From positions 14,849,880-14,913,879 of the forward strand of contig CM046855.1 of assembly GCA_025617745.1 (NCBI GenBank): 64,000 nt of DNA, in the 5' to 3' direction. The notes beneath the pieces are model-generated. The model searched no databases and was not told where the DNA came from. It worked only from the letters and a program-made list of their open reading frames with translations. Below, piece by piece: positions 12,446-25,726 of this stretch (position 1 is the stretch's first letter; each line of letters begins with the position of its first letter). The stretch is from Heliocidaris erythrogramma (lineage: Eukaryota; Echinodermata; Echinoidea; Camarodonta; Echinometridae). The position numbers were made by a program, and so were the translations under genes.

Positions 12446-15427
12446 CCACTTGCAAATAAATTTGATCTCCCCCCCCCAAAAAAAAAAAACAACAAAACAA
12501 AACAAAGAAAAGAAAAGAAAAAAATATATATATATAAAGAAATATTTTTTTTTTAAGTAAAGTAAAAGGCAAGAAAGCAACAAAAACAAACCCAAACAAG
12601 GATGGGCATTATTTCTGTTGGGAGAATAATTCAATATCCTGTCAACTTTCAGCATATCTTTGTTGATGTTATTCAGTGTATGTTATTGAAAGCACATTTT
12701 TGTTCTGTTCATTTTGGTTCAAACAAGTGTACAATATTATGATTGCTGTTTCAAAATGACTTTGAGTCAATTTCTCTCAAATTCTGTATCAGCTACTAAA
12801 GATTATATTTAACTTCTATCAAGCACTTTATTAGGACTTGCCCTAATAGTTCTAAACAAATTTATATTTATTCTCATAATAGAAAAAAAAAGAAACCTAA
12901 AATTACCCAGCGTATTTAATCTTTCTCTGGTTTCTGTTCGGTGCTTGATTTCTCTTGCAGCACAAATCACATGTTTGCTCAGTGACTGATGCATGCCATC
13001 ATATTGTCAATCAAGTTGTCATCTATCCTCTATTGATCTATACATCCATTACCAGACAATCAGACCAAAATATATGACAGCAATATTGCAAACTAGGTCC
13101 AACAATTACACCTGCATGTTCCTTTGCATCTTGTGTGCTTTGTCTGTTATCATTTGAGTGTTTAACTGTCTTGTTTGTTTGTTGTTTGTTGTTTTAATAG
13201 CTTGAGCACAGTCCATAACTTAGAATTTATAGCAAGGCTGACACTTAAACTGGATCACAATTTCACACTTAAGTCAAAAAGTCACATCTGATACAACACA
13301 TCAATCATCAATCAACCTATTATACATTCACTCAAACAACAACACATTGAAACACACATTTCAAGCATACTAACCCACTCTTCATGCCCTGATTTCAACC
13401 ACCATAACACTCACCATCATCTCTGTATTTATTTGTTTACATGCAAGGTATCAATACCATTTGTTGGGGTTACAGTCCTGACAGCCATCCCAGTCCCAGC
13501 AAAACAGCTGCCATTTTATGGACAGACATGATTGGATCATATCTCTTGTAGTATTAAAGTTTGCAAATATAATTCAAAGGCTTAGCAGAAAAGAAGTCTA
13601 TAAAACTGAAATAGAGGTTATACTATACTCATCAATGAGATTAAACTTTGAGATAAAAATGTGTCAAACTGACAATATGCCCCATCATCCAGTAAATATT
13701 CTAAAACTCAAAGCACTTAGATACTGTTTTCAATATAGGCCCCTACTCACTGGACCACTAAATTTATCATGATATGCAGGGCAAGAAATAATTTCTTTCA
13801 GTCATTAATCAATATTTCAAACAACACACAAACTTCAAATTTATTTTGTAACAAGTGCCAACTCTTTGTACGGAAAGGAAGTATACTTGACTTTGTGTAC
13901 ACTAAATTTGACCTAGATTCGCTAGTTCACTGGAACCTACAGGATCTTTTATTCTCATTTGTATGCCAAAAAGGAATAATGTTCCATTTTTTTTTTTTTT
14001 TTACTCTAGTGTTACTTTTCTCACTTTTCATAGGAAAGTTTTCAAAAAGTCAAATGCTAATCTTGAAGATTATTTTGCTCCAAAATGAAATGGAATATGG
14101 ATGTAAGTGCAAGAGAACACTATCATTCTGAGATTACATTACCATACATTCATCTTTACATGTCAACCACCATCGCATGCCTTCACTTGATGAACATAAA
14201 CAGAGGAGTTGTGGGAGTGACAGCTTTTGTAGTTGAGCTCCAAACAAACATTTAAAGGGGCATGTCATATTATTCTGTGTATATGTATGAGTCAATTTAT
14301 ATCAAATAGAGTTTATGTTTTACTCCTTTAAAGTTCAAGACATGTAGCCCACATTTTCTTAAAATGTATTGAAACATTGTATCTGAATATTTACATCTTT
14401 TACATGAAAAGTTATTTCCGGGCACACTTACATTCAATGTGTTCAAGTTGAATTACACAGATACTGTTAAATTTGATTTTTTTTCCAACCAAAGGTTATT
14501 ACAAGCATTCAGAGCTTTAAAAAAAAGTAACGGATTTCAAACACTATGCATGTCACATGCACAGATCAAGTCAATTGCTAAGTAATACGTCTAACAGTCA
14601 TACACAAATCGATCTCAGATTCAAAGACCTCATATAAGAAATTCAGGAAGGATTGGACTAAAGGTCATGGAAAACAGATTTAAAATTTACCTTTCTAACA
14701 GTAGACAACCAGTTTAAAAACAAACAAAAATGACAAACCTGTTCATTGTTGAAGGATTCTGCTTCTAAAGAAAAAACATATCATCTTTTAGCTTCCTTGT
14801 AGCTTATATTAATAATGTTTTGGTTAAGAGACATGTCTTAATTTTAATGCTTGATAAAACATTATTATGATTCAAAGTTGTTGTGATACAATGATGCAAT
14901 GGTGAATTTTACACTACTCACCACTGCAAATTTCATTAATTAAACCTTCGATCACAAGCATTTGCAAGAAGAAATGCATGTTGTGTTGAGAAAATCAAGC
15001 CACCATCAAAGAATTAACCCAATGCCTACGGAAACTTGAGGAGTCCTGTATCTAGGATCTAGGGAATGAGAGAATTCAATGGGTTAAGCAAGATACGATG
15101 CAGTTTGGGATGGGTTCTAATAGGTTAAACAATCAGAACAGTTTAACATTTAAGCCACTCATCTGATGTGGTGGCAATCATTAGCACTTCCTGCAAAATC
15201 AATTATACCAAATTATATCACACCATGTGCAACCGCAGTCGAAGAAACCACATGTGTAAATATAGTTCAGCTCATCACAGGCTACAGTAAGGCTGTAATT
15301 ATGACTGCGCTTGAGGCACAAACCCCCTTCAGGTCTGTCCTAAATGGACAGTAACCATTATCAAGCTGATTGGCCACTCAATTAAAGTGTCAAGAACTTG
15401 AAAAGTACCAAAACAGAGGATGTGCAG

Positions 15428-15431
<4 letters not shown>

Positions 15432-15469
<38 letters not shown>
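15432..15469 (+). repeat. (TC)n microsatellite
   Basis: An uninterrupted CT dinucleotide run of about 19 units. Comparable pyrimidine tracts are at 252-271, 8516-8570 and 36361-36403, and a GA tract is at 2537-2564. Confidence 0.95.
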
Positions 15470-15474
<5 letters not shown>

Positions 15475-18400
15475 TATCGCCTCTTCCCAAACTCTTTGTA
15501 TCTTCTATTTTCTCTTACAAAATATTCATCTTTCTTTTGTTTTCCTTTTCACTTCCCCTTCCAATCCTTATAGCTCTGGTGTGCTAGTTTTTTTTTTTTT
15601 TAGAATGATTCCTCTATAATATACTGGTTTATTTTCATATCCTAGATGTAAACCACAAAGATTTCTTATCAAACAATCAGAAATATCAATTAAGTTGGAA
15701 TACTGGTTACTAATTCTTTTAGAAGAGTGTTTGAATTGTAGAATATGAATGGAGATGTTCTGACTGATTACCTTTACTGGTGGAAAAATATTCCCTTGTA
15801 TGTCCATTTCCTGAAATGTCTCTTTCATTATCTTTGACTTTATGAAAGCAAAAGTATGTTTTGAATCTGCATCTTTCTATTGATATGTCAATTTTGCTTT
15901 ACATTCCAGGAATATACAAATATCAAGTACTATCCAAGAGCACCAGAAAATGTAAGAGGCACACTTTAATATCTGAAACACTGATTGGCTGTTCCTTTAA
16001 TATTCCAGATCTGATATAAATGTAATAAATTTCCCCCGTTTGGACTTTGTATGTCTGCCACAAAAAGTACACAAGTTGGTAGGACTATTCCTGTAACTGA
16101 ATTAGCATTGTATGTTGCAGCTTATCTGTAATCCTATTACCAATAAAATTGTAAAAGAATTGACTATTGACATGGAATGTTGACATTTTTTGGTCATAAC
16201 AATGATTTTTTGGTCATAACAATGATTTTTAGGAGGTATGTCTCTGTAACAGATGATGTTGATCATGTCCTACTGAATCATTATGTTGGCTTCAGCTGCC
16301 AACAAACATTTAATTAGGCAATGCACATTATACTTCAAGGTAATTTGCTTCCTGTTATGTACCCTTTGACTATTGAGGTATAGACTATGTCTTTCATATA
16401 AAATGATTCCCCTTGTGATTTAGTCTGTATTCTCCCATTGAGACTACCCTAACAACATATCTGGCATATTGCATGCATGACTGGATCAGACTGTAAATCT
16501 CTTTAAGCCCAATGGATATTTATGAGGAACACATGCATGGTCAGCTTGCAAATAACATGTATGTTCAAGGAGTTCCTGCACCCTTACTATCTGTTCCTTC
16601 ACTTCTTTGTGAATATTGGATCCCTAATGTACTTTGAAAGTTGACAAGCATTAAAGGTGTTTACAAATATGAAGTGACTTTGAGATAGCGCAGCAAAATG
16701 TAGTGCAGAACGACAAAGGCATAATTGTTGGTCACAGCCAAGAAACAAAACAAAGGAAACAGAAAATATATCAATCATTTATGGATTTCTGCCTTATATA
16801 AGCATTTTATGAAGTTCAATGGTAAATCTATCAATGCTTCTAGTTGGTAGGGTGCCACAAAGAAAGGAAAAATTCTCCAAAATGTTTTTTGTTCAAACTT
16901 TTGATTTTTTTAAAGTCTAAACAGTGAATCTGTCATTTTAAGGCAATATCAAAGCTGTGAACCATCTAGCCCTCAAAATCTTTTCACCATCTCCCTCTCT
17001 CTCTCTTCTGCTACAATATAGTCATTTCCTTTATTTCTCTCTTTCTCACTCTCCCTCTGAAAATGAGACGTCCACTATTGGGGCAAAGTTCAACAAGATA
17101 TTATCCTGTCTTGGTCAAATACAGAGTCAGATTTTTGATTACTGGACAAATATTATTTTACCAAAATACTTGCAATAAGGGTTGCTTGGATTTGCCTGAC
17201 AAGAGAATATGTATCATTCACCAGATGTTTCATAAAACCTCCTGGACATAAATTTTATTCTTGGGGTAATAAAAGGTTCTAGAGTAACCCCTGAACACCT
17301 TGTGCACACATTATTTATGATAAATTTAAAATTGACTTGTCTGTGATATATCAATAATTTTATTTCTTGGGGGTGAAAGTCTGACCAGGAATTCACACAG
17401 TATTGGACACAAGGCTGACCATTTTACTTTCAGAAAAAGTTGCAGCATTATAAGAATTCGGCATGAATCTCTTTCCATCTTCCAAGGAGCGATTGTCTGG
17501 GAGGGGGTAGCTGTCCTGGGGATGATTGTAAGGGGGTGATTGTCCGGGGAGGGGATAGTTGTCAAAGGAAGAGTGTAATTAGGGTTGTAGACTGAGATAG
17601 TTCTGTTCGATCCTGGCCTTTTACTGGTATGCACATGCAGCATGACTATAAAAAATTATAACAATTTATGGTTAATTAACACAGAACTTCTCTATTTATC
17701 TACAGGAGTCAAACAGTCACTTTATCGGCAATGTGATATTTGCAAAGATAGTGATGTCTGCTAGATAGAAAAAAATATTTATTTAATTCTTTGTCTCCTT
17801 ATCATTTGTTTATCATCCCAATGAGCAAACATATCTGTTACTTCTACCTACAGTCAAACTCCCACCTGACCACCTCGTTTTCTAAGTGGATTAATTGAAT
17901 TTGTGACTATTTAGACACCAAAGAGTGTTATCTTTATGGAGCTTGTAAAACAAGGCATTTGCTAATGTACATGTAGCATTACATACACATTACTAGTGGA
18001 AATATACAATCCTGAAACAACAAGGTTCATCTCATTTTGATGTCACCATGGACACAGACTGAGTTAACAACATTTCAGTCAACTCATAATGCTTCGAAGT
18101 TCATTTTGAATAATATAGTTTGAATCTTTTGGTAATGATCATATTATAATTGCAACATTATTGTTGCAATTTAAATAGAAATGTAAAAGATCTCAACTTT
18201 CTAGGATAGATATATCATACACAGTAATTTGTTCCATAATTCATAGGGGAAAATTGCTTACATTCATTTTGGGCTGGGCAACCAAAGTTACCCTTGGCTT
18301 TAACCCTCAATTTAACATCCTGGAATTTTTAGAGGCCTGCCCTTACATTCCACTTCTCATTTTCTAGGTTAGTTGTCTACTTACATTACACCTCCACCAA

Positions 18401-19794
18401 TTATCTCCTTCATAGTCATAACAAGCATGATTAATTATCTTTCCACTTCAGTGTATCTCAAGGAAATATGAAGGTGATTTGTTGCCACATCTTTTGAACC
18501 ATCGGAAATAAATAAGATTAACTGCCCATTGAAATACCATTTCAAATTTTCATTCAAGTGGCACAAAGAAAGCTGGTAGATGAGGGGGAAGGAAAGACCA
18601 TGGAGTTACAAACTTGTTGTAGGGGCCACGGAAAGACCAAGGCAGACAGCAATTAAGATTTAAAGAAGTTATAGAAAGGAATGCTAAGTTCCTTTTTAAT
18701 GAGTAGAGACAGAGGGGCACTTCAATATGCCCCCTATCTCGAGACTGAGGCACGAAGGAGTAGACTTCACTGGAAGGTTTAATCAATTGTGTAATCTAAT
18801 GATACTTGTAATCTACATCTTCAGTCATTGTTGAATGTAGCCTTCTCAATTTCCAGAAGATCCTTCAGTGCTGATGGGAGAACAATCAACTAGGACCAAT
18901 GTTTGGTCCTCCTGGTGACTACCAGTTTGTTCCTCTGGGTATCACTTTCAAGCCTCCAGGGCAAGTGTTATAATGACATTGTAAGCTGATCCTCTTATCA
19001 CCTTCACCTCATAGGGACAATAGTCACGGGACCAGGTCTTGGTAGAATATCATCCAGACCTTAACTTGAAAGACCTTGGGAGTGCACAAACTAGATCACA
19101 CAATCACATATTTCTCCTTATCTGGTTCACTGCAATGATTTTTTTCAACATTGATATACTTGGAGTCGATCAATCTCTGTATCCCATCTTAATCACTCCT
19201 CTTTGATCACTCCCCACCCCTTTCCATCTCAGCATTTTCACATCCTCTAAAAGAGAAACAAAAATTTTGTTGGTAGGTTTGCAAGTTTGAAAAAAATCAT
19301 CAATAATATTCACTTCTTACTTTCCCACAATACTGTGCAAGCCCATTTTTTGCTAATTTTTGCATTGAAGGTCATAATTTCCAAGGAGTTTACAGGGAAA
19401 CTAATTTCTCAGTAAAACTGATGGATTAACAAATCACCTCTGTAGAACTGTAAAGAGGATGCTTCTTTCAGTCTGGTGAGGTTATTGACAATGAACTTTG
19501 GCAGGTGCAATACCGTGTCACCTCCATTTGTCTCTCTAGAGCCCAATACTCAGTCCAATGCCCAACCCTTGGGGATCTTTATCTGTTTCTTTAGATTATT
19601 AAAAGAGCCTGAGGTTTATCTGAAGTGCCAGTGTTAGTTATCTATAACAAAAAGAGAACAATCAGTGAACCTATCTGGTCATCTTTTCACTGTATGGGTC
19701 CATTTACAATAATTTAGGTTATTAAAGTTTGAACCTCAGCCTCCGCACTAACATCCTTTGACAAGAGATTAGTCCTCATTTACCACTCTCCACC

Positions 19795-19890
19795 CAGGTG
19801 TAAATTGGTACTTTGCATGCTAGAGTGCTACATTATGAATGGGGGTAATGATGTTCGAGCACAAGGAACATCCCAATGTGCCAGACATGA
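19795..19890 (-). repeat. Short dispersed repeat, inverted relative of 12330-12445
   Basis: The minus strand reads GCTCGAACATCATTACCCCC ... GTACCAATTTACACCTGGGT, matching the 12330 repeat in order and spacing. Confidence 0.45.
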
Positions 19891-21940
19891 GCACTACACA
19901 AGAAGCTACCATGATAATCATTATCACTCTACTGCACAAACATGACAGATATTTATTGCATTTTATTTTCATGATTGTAACCAGGTCTATTTAATCATTT
20001 CCAACTACAAGAGAGGCCCTAAAATTGAATAACTTTTCTACATCAAGGTTGTGGAAGAGCATTTACAGATTCACTGCCAATGGTGAGAAAGCAAGCAATA
20101 TTCATCATTCTTGAGACGTCACAAGTCCGTTGCTAGTGGTCATTAATATAGTATTGCCTATCTTCCCTGGCTCCTGAACATTATTTTTCAAAGTGTTTTG
20201 GGAAAAGAAGATATGGGAAATATGGTTCTAGGTCCTATGTGAGGGACTTGATAACTGAGGATCAGTGCCTTATGAGCACACCACTTTGATTTTGGACACA
20301 GACACTCTTGGTTCAAAGACAACTGCTCTCTTCATTGCATCTCCATTGCAGCTCCTCTAGCTTACTGAAGTGACAAGAAAATTTACAAGATTTATAGAAA
20401 GCTACCATGACAAGTTTAGAATTAAACACTTCTTCTATGAGTTTCATTCAGTGATCAATCTACAATACCTCAAATCCACAAGTGATGTAAGTCTTCAATC
20501 TCTTTGAAACTGATAGCCACTTAATCCTTTGTCCTTCTTTTACAACTCCTCCCCAAAAGCCACATCCTCAAAAGCTTTGAGGTGAATGAAGATAAAGGGG
20601 TGGACAGTTTTCATGTTCTGGTGAAATCCCTCTCTATGAAAAGACTTTGTAAATTTCAATGACCTTCTTTGCACCATGCTGTATTATATGACCTTGTTCA
20701 CAACACATTGCAAGACAGTTAATCTAGCTGAATGTCACAATCCATTGTGTCTGACATTCTTTGATCTTTCTATGGCTGGGCTAGATAGGGATTCCATAAA
20801 GCACATGAAAACTATCTCAGCAATTGCCCAATAATGGGATTTTCTATAGCCCTCATCCACCCATCCTATTGTTATTATGTTGTAAATTAGTTTGCAATTG
20901 GGAGTTAATCTACCCGTCTAGCCAGTTGATCATCTAATAAATGACTTGTTAGTTGAAAGGAACATTTGAGGTGATGTTGTTGGGGAGGTAAAATCATAAT
21001 CATCTGTGATATATTGATAACATATTTCTGTCATTATTGAAATAAGACTCCTTTTATCAATTCAATATGAAGTTAGCAATTCAGAGTAATTTGAATAATA
21101 TGAAGAGAAATTATCACATTCTTGTAAGTCCAAATGTTTTGACATGAGGAGAAACCATTCATAACATACAGTATATCCACAGTAATGTTTCCCATCTGCT
21201 ACCTACCCTTCACAACATTATCCTTCAGGACTTCATAACTTAATTTCAAGATCCAATTACATGATTTGCTAGAATGATTAAATCATCTCAGCTATAGATG
21301 GTGCGTACACATCACTTTCCACATTTATGTTAAGTATAAATACAAGTGAGAATTCTACAGTCCCTGTATGATTTTCAAAATATAGTCACCTCACTTTAAT
21401 GATGTATTCTTTTAGATTTGAAATCATCTACCAAACTAAAATTGCTGCAGACAAAGTGGTTGTACTTGTCATGTCATTCAGCTGCCTGGTACTACCACAT
21501 TAACTATTCATACTTATTGTGATATGTATTCCAGGCATGGCTTGTGTTGTTAGAAAACAACATTAACAAGGAAGTCTGGATCATGAAAAGTAGTTTTGTT
21601 ATGATAGCAATGATTCTACATGTTCATACCGCAGTTTCTTTAAAAATATTTCTCATTTATATAAAAAAAATTTCATTCCTACTATTCAACCTCCTTTGTA
21701 TTACCAACACACTGTGCTTTTCACTGCATATAATGCTATTACACATATGTGCTAGAGGCAATCCTATACTTTGCTCAATTTTCATAGATGATATTGGTTG
21801 TTCAGAAATTAGAGCAAATCATGCATGCAACAAGCTTATTTCTCAATTCATTTGCACAATAGCTTGACTTTTCGCTCACACTCTTCCTTTAGTCCATCTT
21901 TTATTACCATCAAACAAATGATTGCATTTATCTTGTCAAC

Positions 21941-22083
21941 CTGCCTGAACCTCAAACGCGGATCTACAAAGGGTGAAGTCATGTATGCTACCAGTACATT
22001 GAATCTGGTACCCAACGCAGATTGGTAGATGGTCTTATTCAACAACTTCACCTGCAAATATAGCGGCAAAATCGACACCAAGA
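21941..22083 (-). CDS. Unrecognised second exon candidate, in phase with 22440-22656
   Basis: A GCCGCAG acceptor (22084-22090) is followed by 143 open bases. After supplying the two bases that complete the phase-1 codon from the preceding exon, they encode 47 residues. These include LVSILPLYLQVKLLNKTIYQ, then SALGTRFNVLVAYMTSPFVD and PRLRFRQ. A CAG|GTTGAC donor follows in phase 0. The joined frame has no stop. The sequence is rich in hydrophobic beta-type segments and resembles no mobile-element protein that I recognise. The following exon was not found. Confidence is limited because the donor is mediocre and the function is unknown. Confidence 0.3.
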
Positions 22084-22439
22084 CTGCGGCATCAATTGAG
22101 CATGAAAATCTGGGTTTCCTTTTGTTGATGTTCATCATCACTGAATGATGAAAAGCCTTTGCTTCATCATAAATTTCTACGAGAAGCTATGCAGCTACCT
22201 TATATTTTTCTAGGATGAATTTGGTCAGTGTTGTACAACTAGATGTGGATTCAGCTTGTTTTAAGACTATTTATATTACACAATATAGTCTAATAAAATT
22301 AGTATTGTGGAAGATAAATTGGCAGGTTTTTACCCAAAATAATCTGCTTATATGTCCACTGTCTATTTGTCAAACTCAGTAGTTAATTTGTTAAGCCTAA
22401 TGAAGAATTATGTTGAATGTTACTGCTACTTCAATATAC

Positions 22440-22656
22440 CTGAGCCATTTAAATCAATAAAAGATGAGTCATATTTACACTGGTATGTGAATATTTGAGA
22501 CTGAGCATTTGAGAGTGCAAGAATGTTCACACCTTTGTTCAACTGCTCACAATAACAAATAACTTGAAGGCCCTGCATATCCTCTTGAGGTCCCACCCAA
22601 CCAACTCTTAAAGATTTATCAAATATTTTCTCAAATTCTGCCACACTTTCAGCCAT
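22440..22656 (-). CDS. Unrecognised first coding exon candidate, nested in an intron
   Basis: An ATG in good context (G at -3 and +4) opens a 217-bp reading frame that ends in phase 1 at a CAG|GTATAT donor. The 72 codons begin MAESVAEFEKIFDKSLRVGW and include LQVICYCEQLNKGVNILALS, followed by a QSQIFTYQ stretch. Composition is mixed and protein-like, with no low complexity and no repeat resemblance. I do not recognise the family; the alternating hydrophobic strands would suit a beta-propeller-like fold, but that is only an impression. The exon at 21941-22083 follows on the same strand in compatible phase. Both lie inside the 12.3-kb intron of the papilin-like gene, on the same strand, so this would be a nested gene or an alternative transcript. 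It could also be a chance open frame. Confidence 0.35.
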
Positions 22657-22969
22657 CAATCACTATCATGATCCATTCAAAGCTTGGATTAAGTTGAATT
22701 TACAAAGTTACCTTCATCAGTGCAAGCAAGTTAATAAAAAATAACAAGCTTGAAAATTAATCATCTTCTAATATCTCATAATCTTATCAGTTAAGATTTG
22801 AGTTCTATCTTGATGAACACTGGGCTGAAGGATGTCATTGCCGCCTTTTAGGAGGAAATGTACAATGTGTATTTTAAATCCTCTCCATCACCCCACCCCC
22901 TCTTTCTCTCTCTCTCTTTTCAAACCTTCCTCCTTCCCTCCTCTGTTTTCCAATTCCACTCCCTTCCCC

Positions 22970-23600
22970 TACAAATACTAACACCACCATCATTATCACT
23001 GCACCACCACAATCATTACTGCAATACCACCACCATCATTATTGCACCACCAGCACTATCATCACTGCGTCGCCACCGTTATCACGGCACCACCATTATC
23101 ACTGCACCACCACCATCACTGCATCAGATCACCACCGTTATCACTGCACAACCATCACCACCATTATCACTGCACCACCACCATCATCACTGCAGCACCA
23201 CCGCCATCATTACTGCATCACCACAGTCGTCACTGCACTACCACCATCAACACTGCGCATCACCACCATCATCACTGCAGCACCACCTTCATCATCACTG
23301 CAGCACCACCTTCATCATCACTGCAGCACCACCTTCATCATCACTGTACCACCACCATCATCACTGCAGCACCACCGCCATCATTACTGCATCACCACAG
23401 TCGTCACTGCACTACCACCATCAACACTGCGCATCACCACCATCATCACTGCAGCACCACCTTCATCATCACTGCAGCACCACCTTCATCATCACTGCAG
23501 CACCACCTTCATCATCACTGCACTATCACCACCATCAATGCTGAAGCACCATCACCATCACCATCATCACTACCACAGCAAATACCATCATCTCCATCAT
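22970..23600 (+). repeat. CACCACCATCATCACTGC-type minisatellite with 174-bp higher-order unit
   Basis: Units of about 20-23 bp (CAGCACCACCTTCATCATCACTG and variants) form a larger block repeated at an offset of 174 (for example CCGCCATCATTACTGCATCA at 23201 and 23375). The histidine-, serine- and threonine-rich ORFs of 186-228 codons on this strand are by-products. It begins about 80 bp inside intron 2 of the papilin-like gene. Confidence 0.9.
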
Positions 23601-23679
23601 AAACATCATTTTCAACAACATCATCGCTAATACATTATCTTCATTACCAACATCATTCATTTCCACTTTCATGACCTAC

Positions 23680-23777
23680 CCTGCAATACACTGTCTTTCC
23701 TGGTAAGACACACCTCCACCACATGATCTTGAGCAGGAACTCCAGATGCCCCAATCTCCCCACTCTGATACAGGTGC
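23680..23777 (-). CDS. Exon encoding the first half of a thrombospondin type 1 repeat (papilin/ADAMTS-like)
   Basis: The 98-bp exon starts in phase 0 after a CAG acceptor (23778-23780) and ends in phase 2 before a GTAGGT donor (23674-23679). It encodes [20 protein letters not shown] followed by [12 protein letters not shown]. The motif W-G-D-W-G-I-W then C-S-R-S-C-G-G-G is diagnostic of a thrombospondin type 1 repeat. The WxxW tryptophans are typical C-mannosylation sites, and CSRSC fits the C-x-x-S/T-C O-fucosylation pattern of this family. The GVSYQERQC stretch resembles the first repeat of papilin most closely. The final GG is completed by the first base of the exon at 11393 to give glycine, and the repeat continues there. 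A CAC/ATC-rich minisatellite starts about 80 bp inside the following intron. Confidence 0.93.
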
Positions 23778-25726
23778 CTGACGGGTGAAACGATTGATCT
23801 GAGATGGGAAGAGATGCAACAGGAGTGCTTTTATTTCAAATGGAACATGCATTTGAACTATTTTGGAGAAAACAATTAAATCCTATGAGAAGAGTATTCA
23901 AAATCATGATCAAAATTCTTATAACATTCATGGATTTGGTCATGATCTAACTTAGTAAAGTCTTATCAATCTTCTAAATTTTTTGTATTTTTATATGTAA
24001 TATTCCTATTTTGTGGATGAATAGCTGACAAATATTAGATAAGTCATCATTGTCATTCTCTCATGTGGAAGTATTTATCAGTGGACAAATGCATGAATGA
24101 GAAAAGGAAATGTAAACAAAGGGAGGGGGACCCCCCCCCCCCCCCCCCGAACCCTGGAGAATAAACAATCATGGAAGGGCATACAGGACTATATCACACT
24201 TAATCATGGATAACTGTGAAGAAATCCAACAAAGTCATCAAGGACATGCATAAATGTATATGCCCTGTGACAACTAAAGTCAATATTTGATATTTGATTC
24301 AGAAGGCCCACTACCAATGGCTAAGCATAACACATTAAACATGCTGATCTGCACTGTTGATGAACATACAGTGACTAGACATGTAAAAGATGTACGCATG
24401 GGAATATCTTGTGACTTTTGTCCACGTAGTAAGCCTTTAAATATGTAAAGACCCACAACAAATTACACAAGTATTCTCAATGATCAATATAATGGAAATA
24501 AAAACTTTCGGAAAATTATACACTGATATTTTTGTACTTCTTATTTATTAGAATAATCATCTACCTATATTATTTCTTCCAACAAAAACACAATCATCTT
24601 AAGCCAATTTTGTAACGCAAAATAAAAGCTACCTTTTCATCAAGAAAACAACACCCTTTCAAAAAAAAAGAGAAAAATAACATCAATACCCAATAAAAAT
24701 AAGGTATATTTTGACCTCATATATCCTACAGCTGTTGCAATCAGAGACTACAAACCCAGCATGCACAAGTATCACAAACAAATAGATTGGGAAAGGCCCA
24801 TCAAATTACAGTATAAGCAATACAATCCTAACAAATATAATTACGTTATACAGATAACAAAAAATGGCATGCCTGTCAAAGCAAAAATACATGTATATGA
24901 GGAAAATCCTGCATATTTTCATTCACAATCAGCTGTATTAATATTGAATTGTCCTTAACATTGGCATTGGTATGTCAATCTCATACCAATCAGAAAAAGT
25001 ATGGTACCCTTGACTTCGAGAAAGAAAAAAATCAGATTAAATTCTGAAATGGTCACGTTTTCAGTGTATGTATCCCAAGAGGAATATATAATTATCTAAC
25101 CTCTGACTTTATTGGTCACCTGTTTCTATCCATCACTTTTTTATATTTTATTTCTACCTAAAGGAATTTTTGTAAACAAGAAAAGAAATAGTAGTGTCAA
25201 CAGAATAATTTTCATAAAATCTTTCATACAGGTAGGAATTCATATGTCCAATTTGGTTAATATCATGCTTTACAATTTTAGATCATTTTGAATAAAAATC
25301 TATAAAAAAATTTTTTTCTCTAAACCAATTTAAACATACCAAGGCTTTGTTTACGAAAATGCTGGGGGGGGGGGGGGGTTTCAACTGGCCTCAGCATTTG
25401 AAAGACCATGGCAAGATACTGTCTTGTATGTGATTAAGTGATGAAGTAACGTGACATTAAGCGCTTAGGCAGGAAGCCAATCTGACCATTGGTATAAGTA
25501 TTGGTATAAATAGCAGATAGATTCATTTTTTGTTTCATGTGAGCCGCCTGTTCACTTTGACATTGTAAGCTAAATTATGGCTGGTCATCATTGCCAGCTG
25601 CCAGATCCCTGTCCTCCTACCTTAATATACTTTCTTATACAGCTAGTAAACATACAGTCTTCAAGTTAGTCTTGTCTACAAGGGAAGATATTATAAATAC
25701 TTTTGAACAGGAATGATCAAACTTAA

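Larger units (their letters stand above)
12446..21940. other. Intron 2 of the papilin-like gene, left part
   Basis: AT-rich sequence with A- and T-runs, the (TC)n at 15432, a 19-20-bp direct repeat of TTTTTTGGTCATAACAATGA at 16187-16230, and the short repeat at 19795. No other coding signal was found. Confidence 0.6.

Noticed and set aside
12054..12560. 168-codon plus-strand ORF
   Set aside because: It is driven by the (CAAA)n block and an A-rich tail inside a repeat element, with no domain.
22440..22720. Possible untranslated exon with donor at 22709 ahead of the nested ATG
   Set aside because: The space to the ATG is about 50 bases, too short for a normal intron.
22858..23602. Histidine/serine/threonine-rich ORFs of 228 and 186 codons
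   Set aside because: Translations of the CACCATCATCACTGC minisatellite; the period of the peptide follows the DNA repeat.
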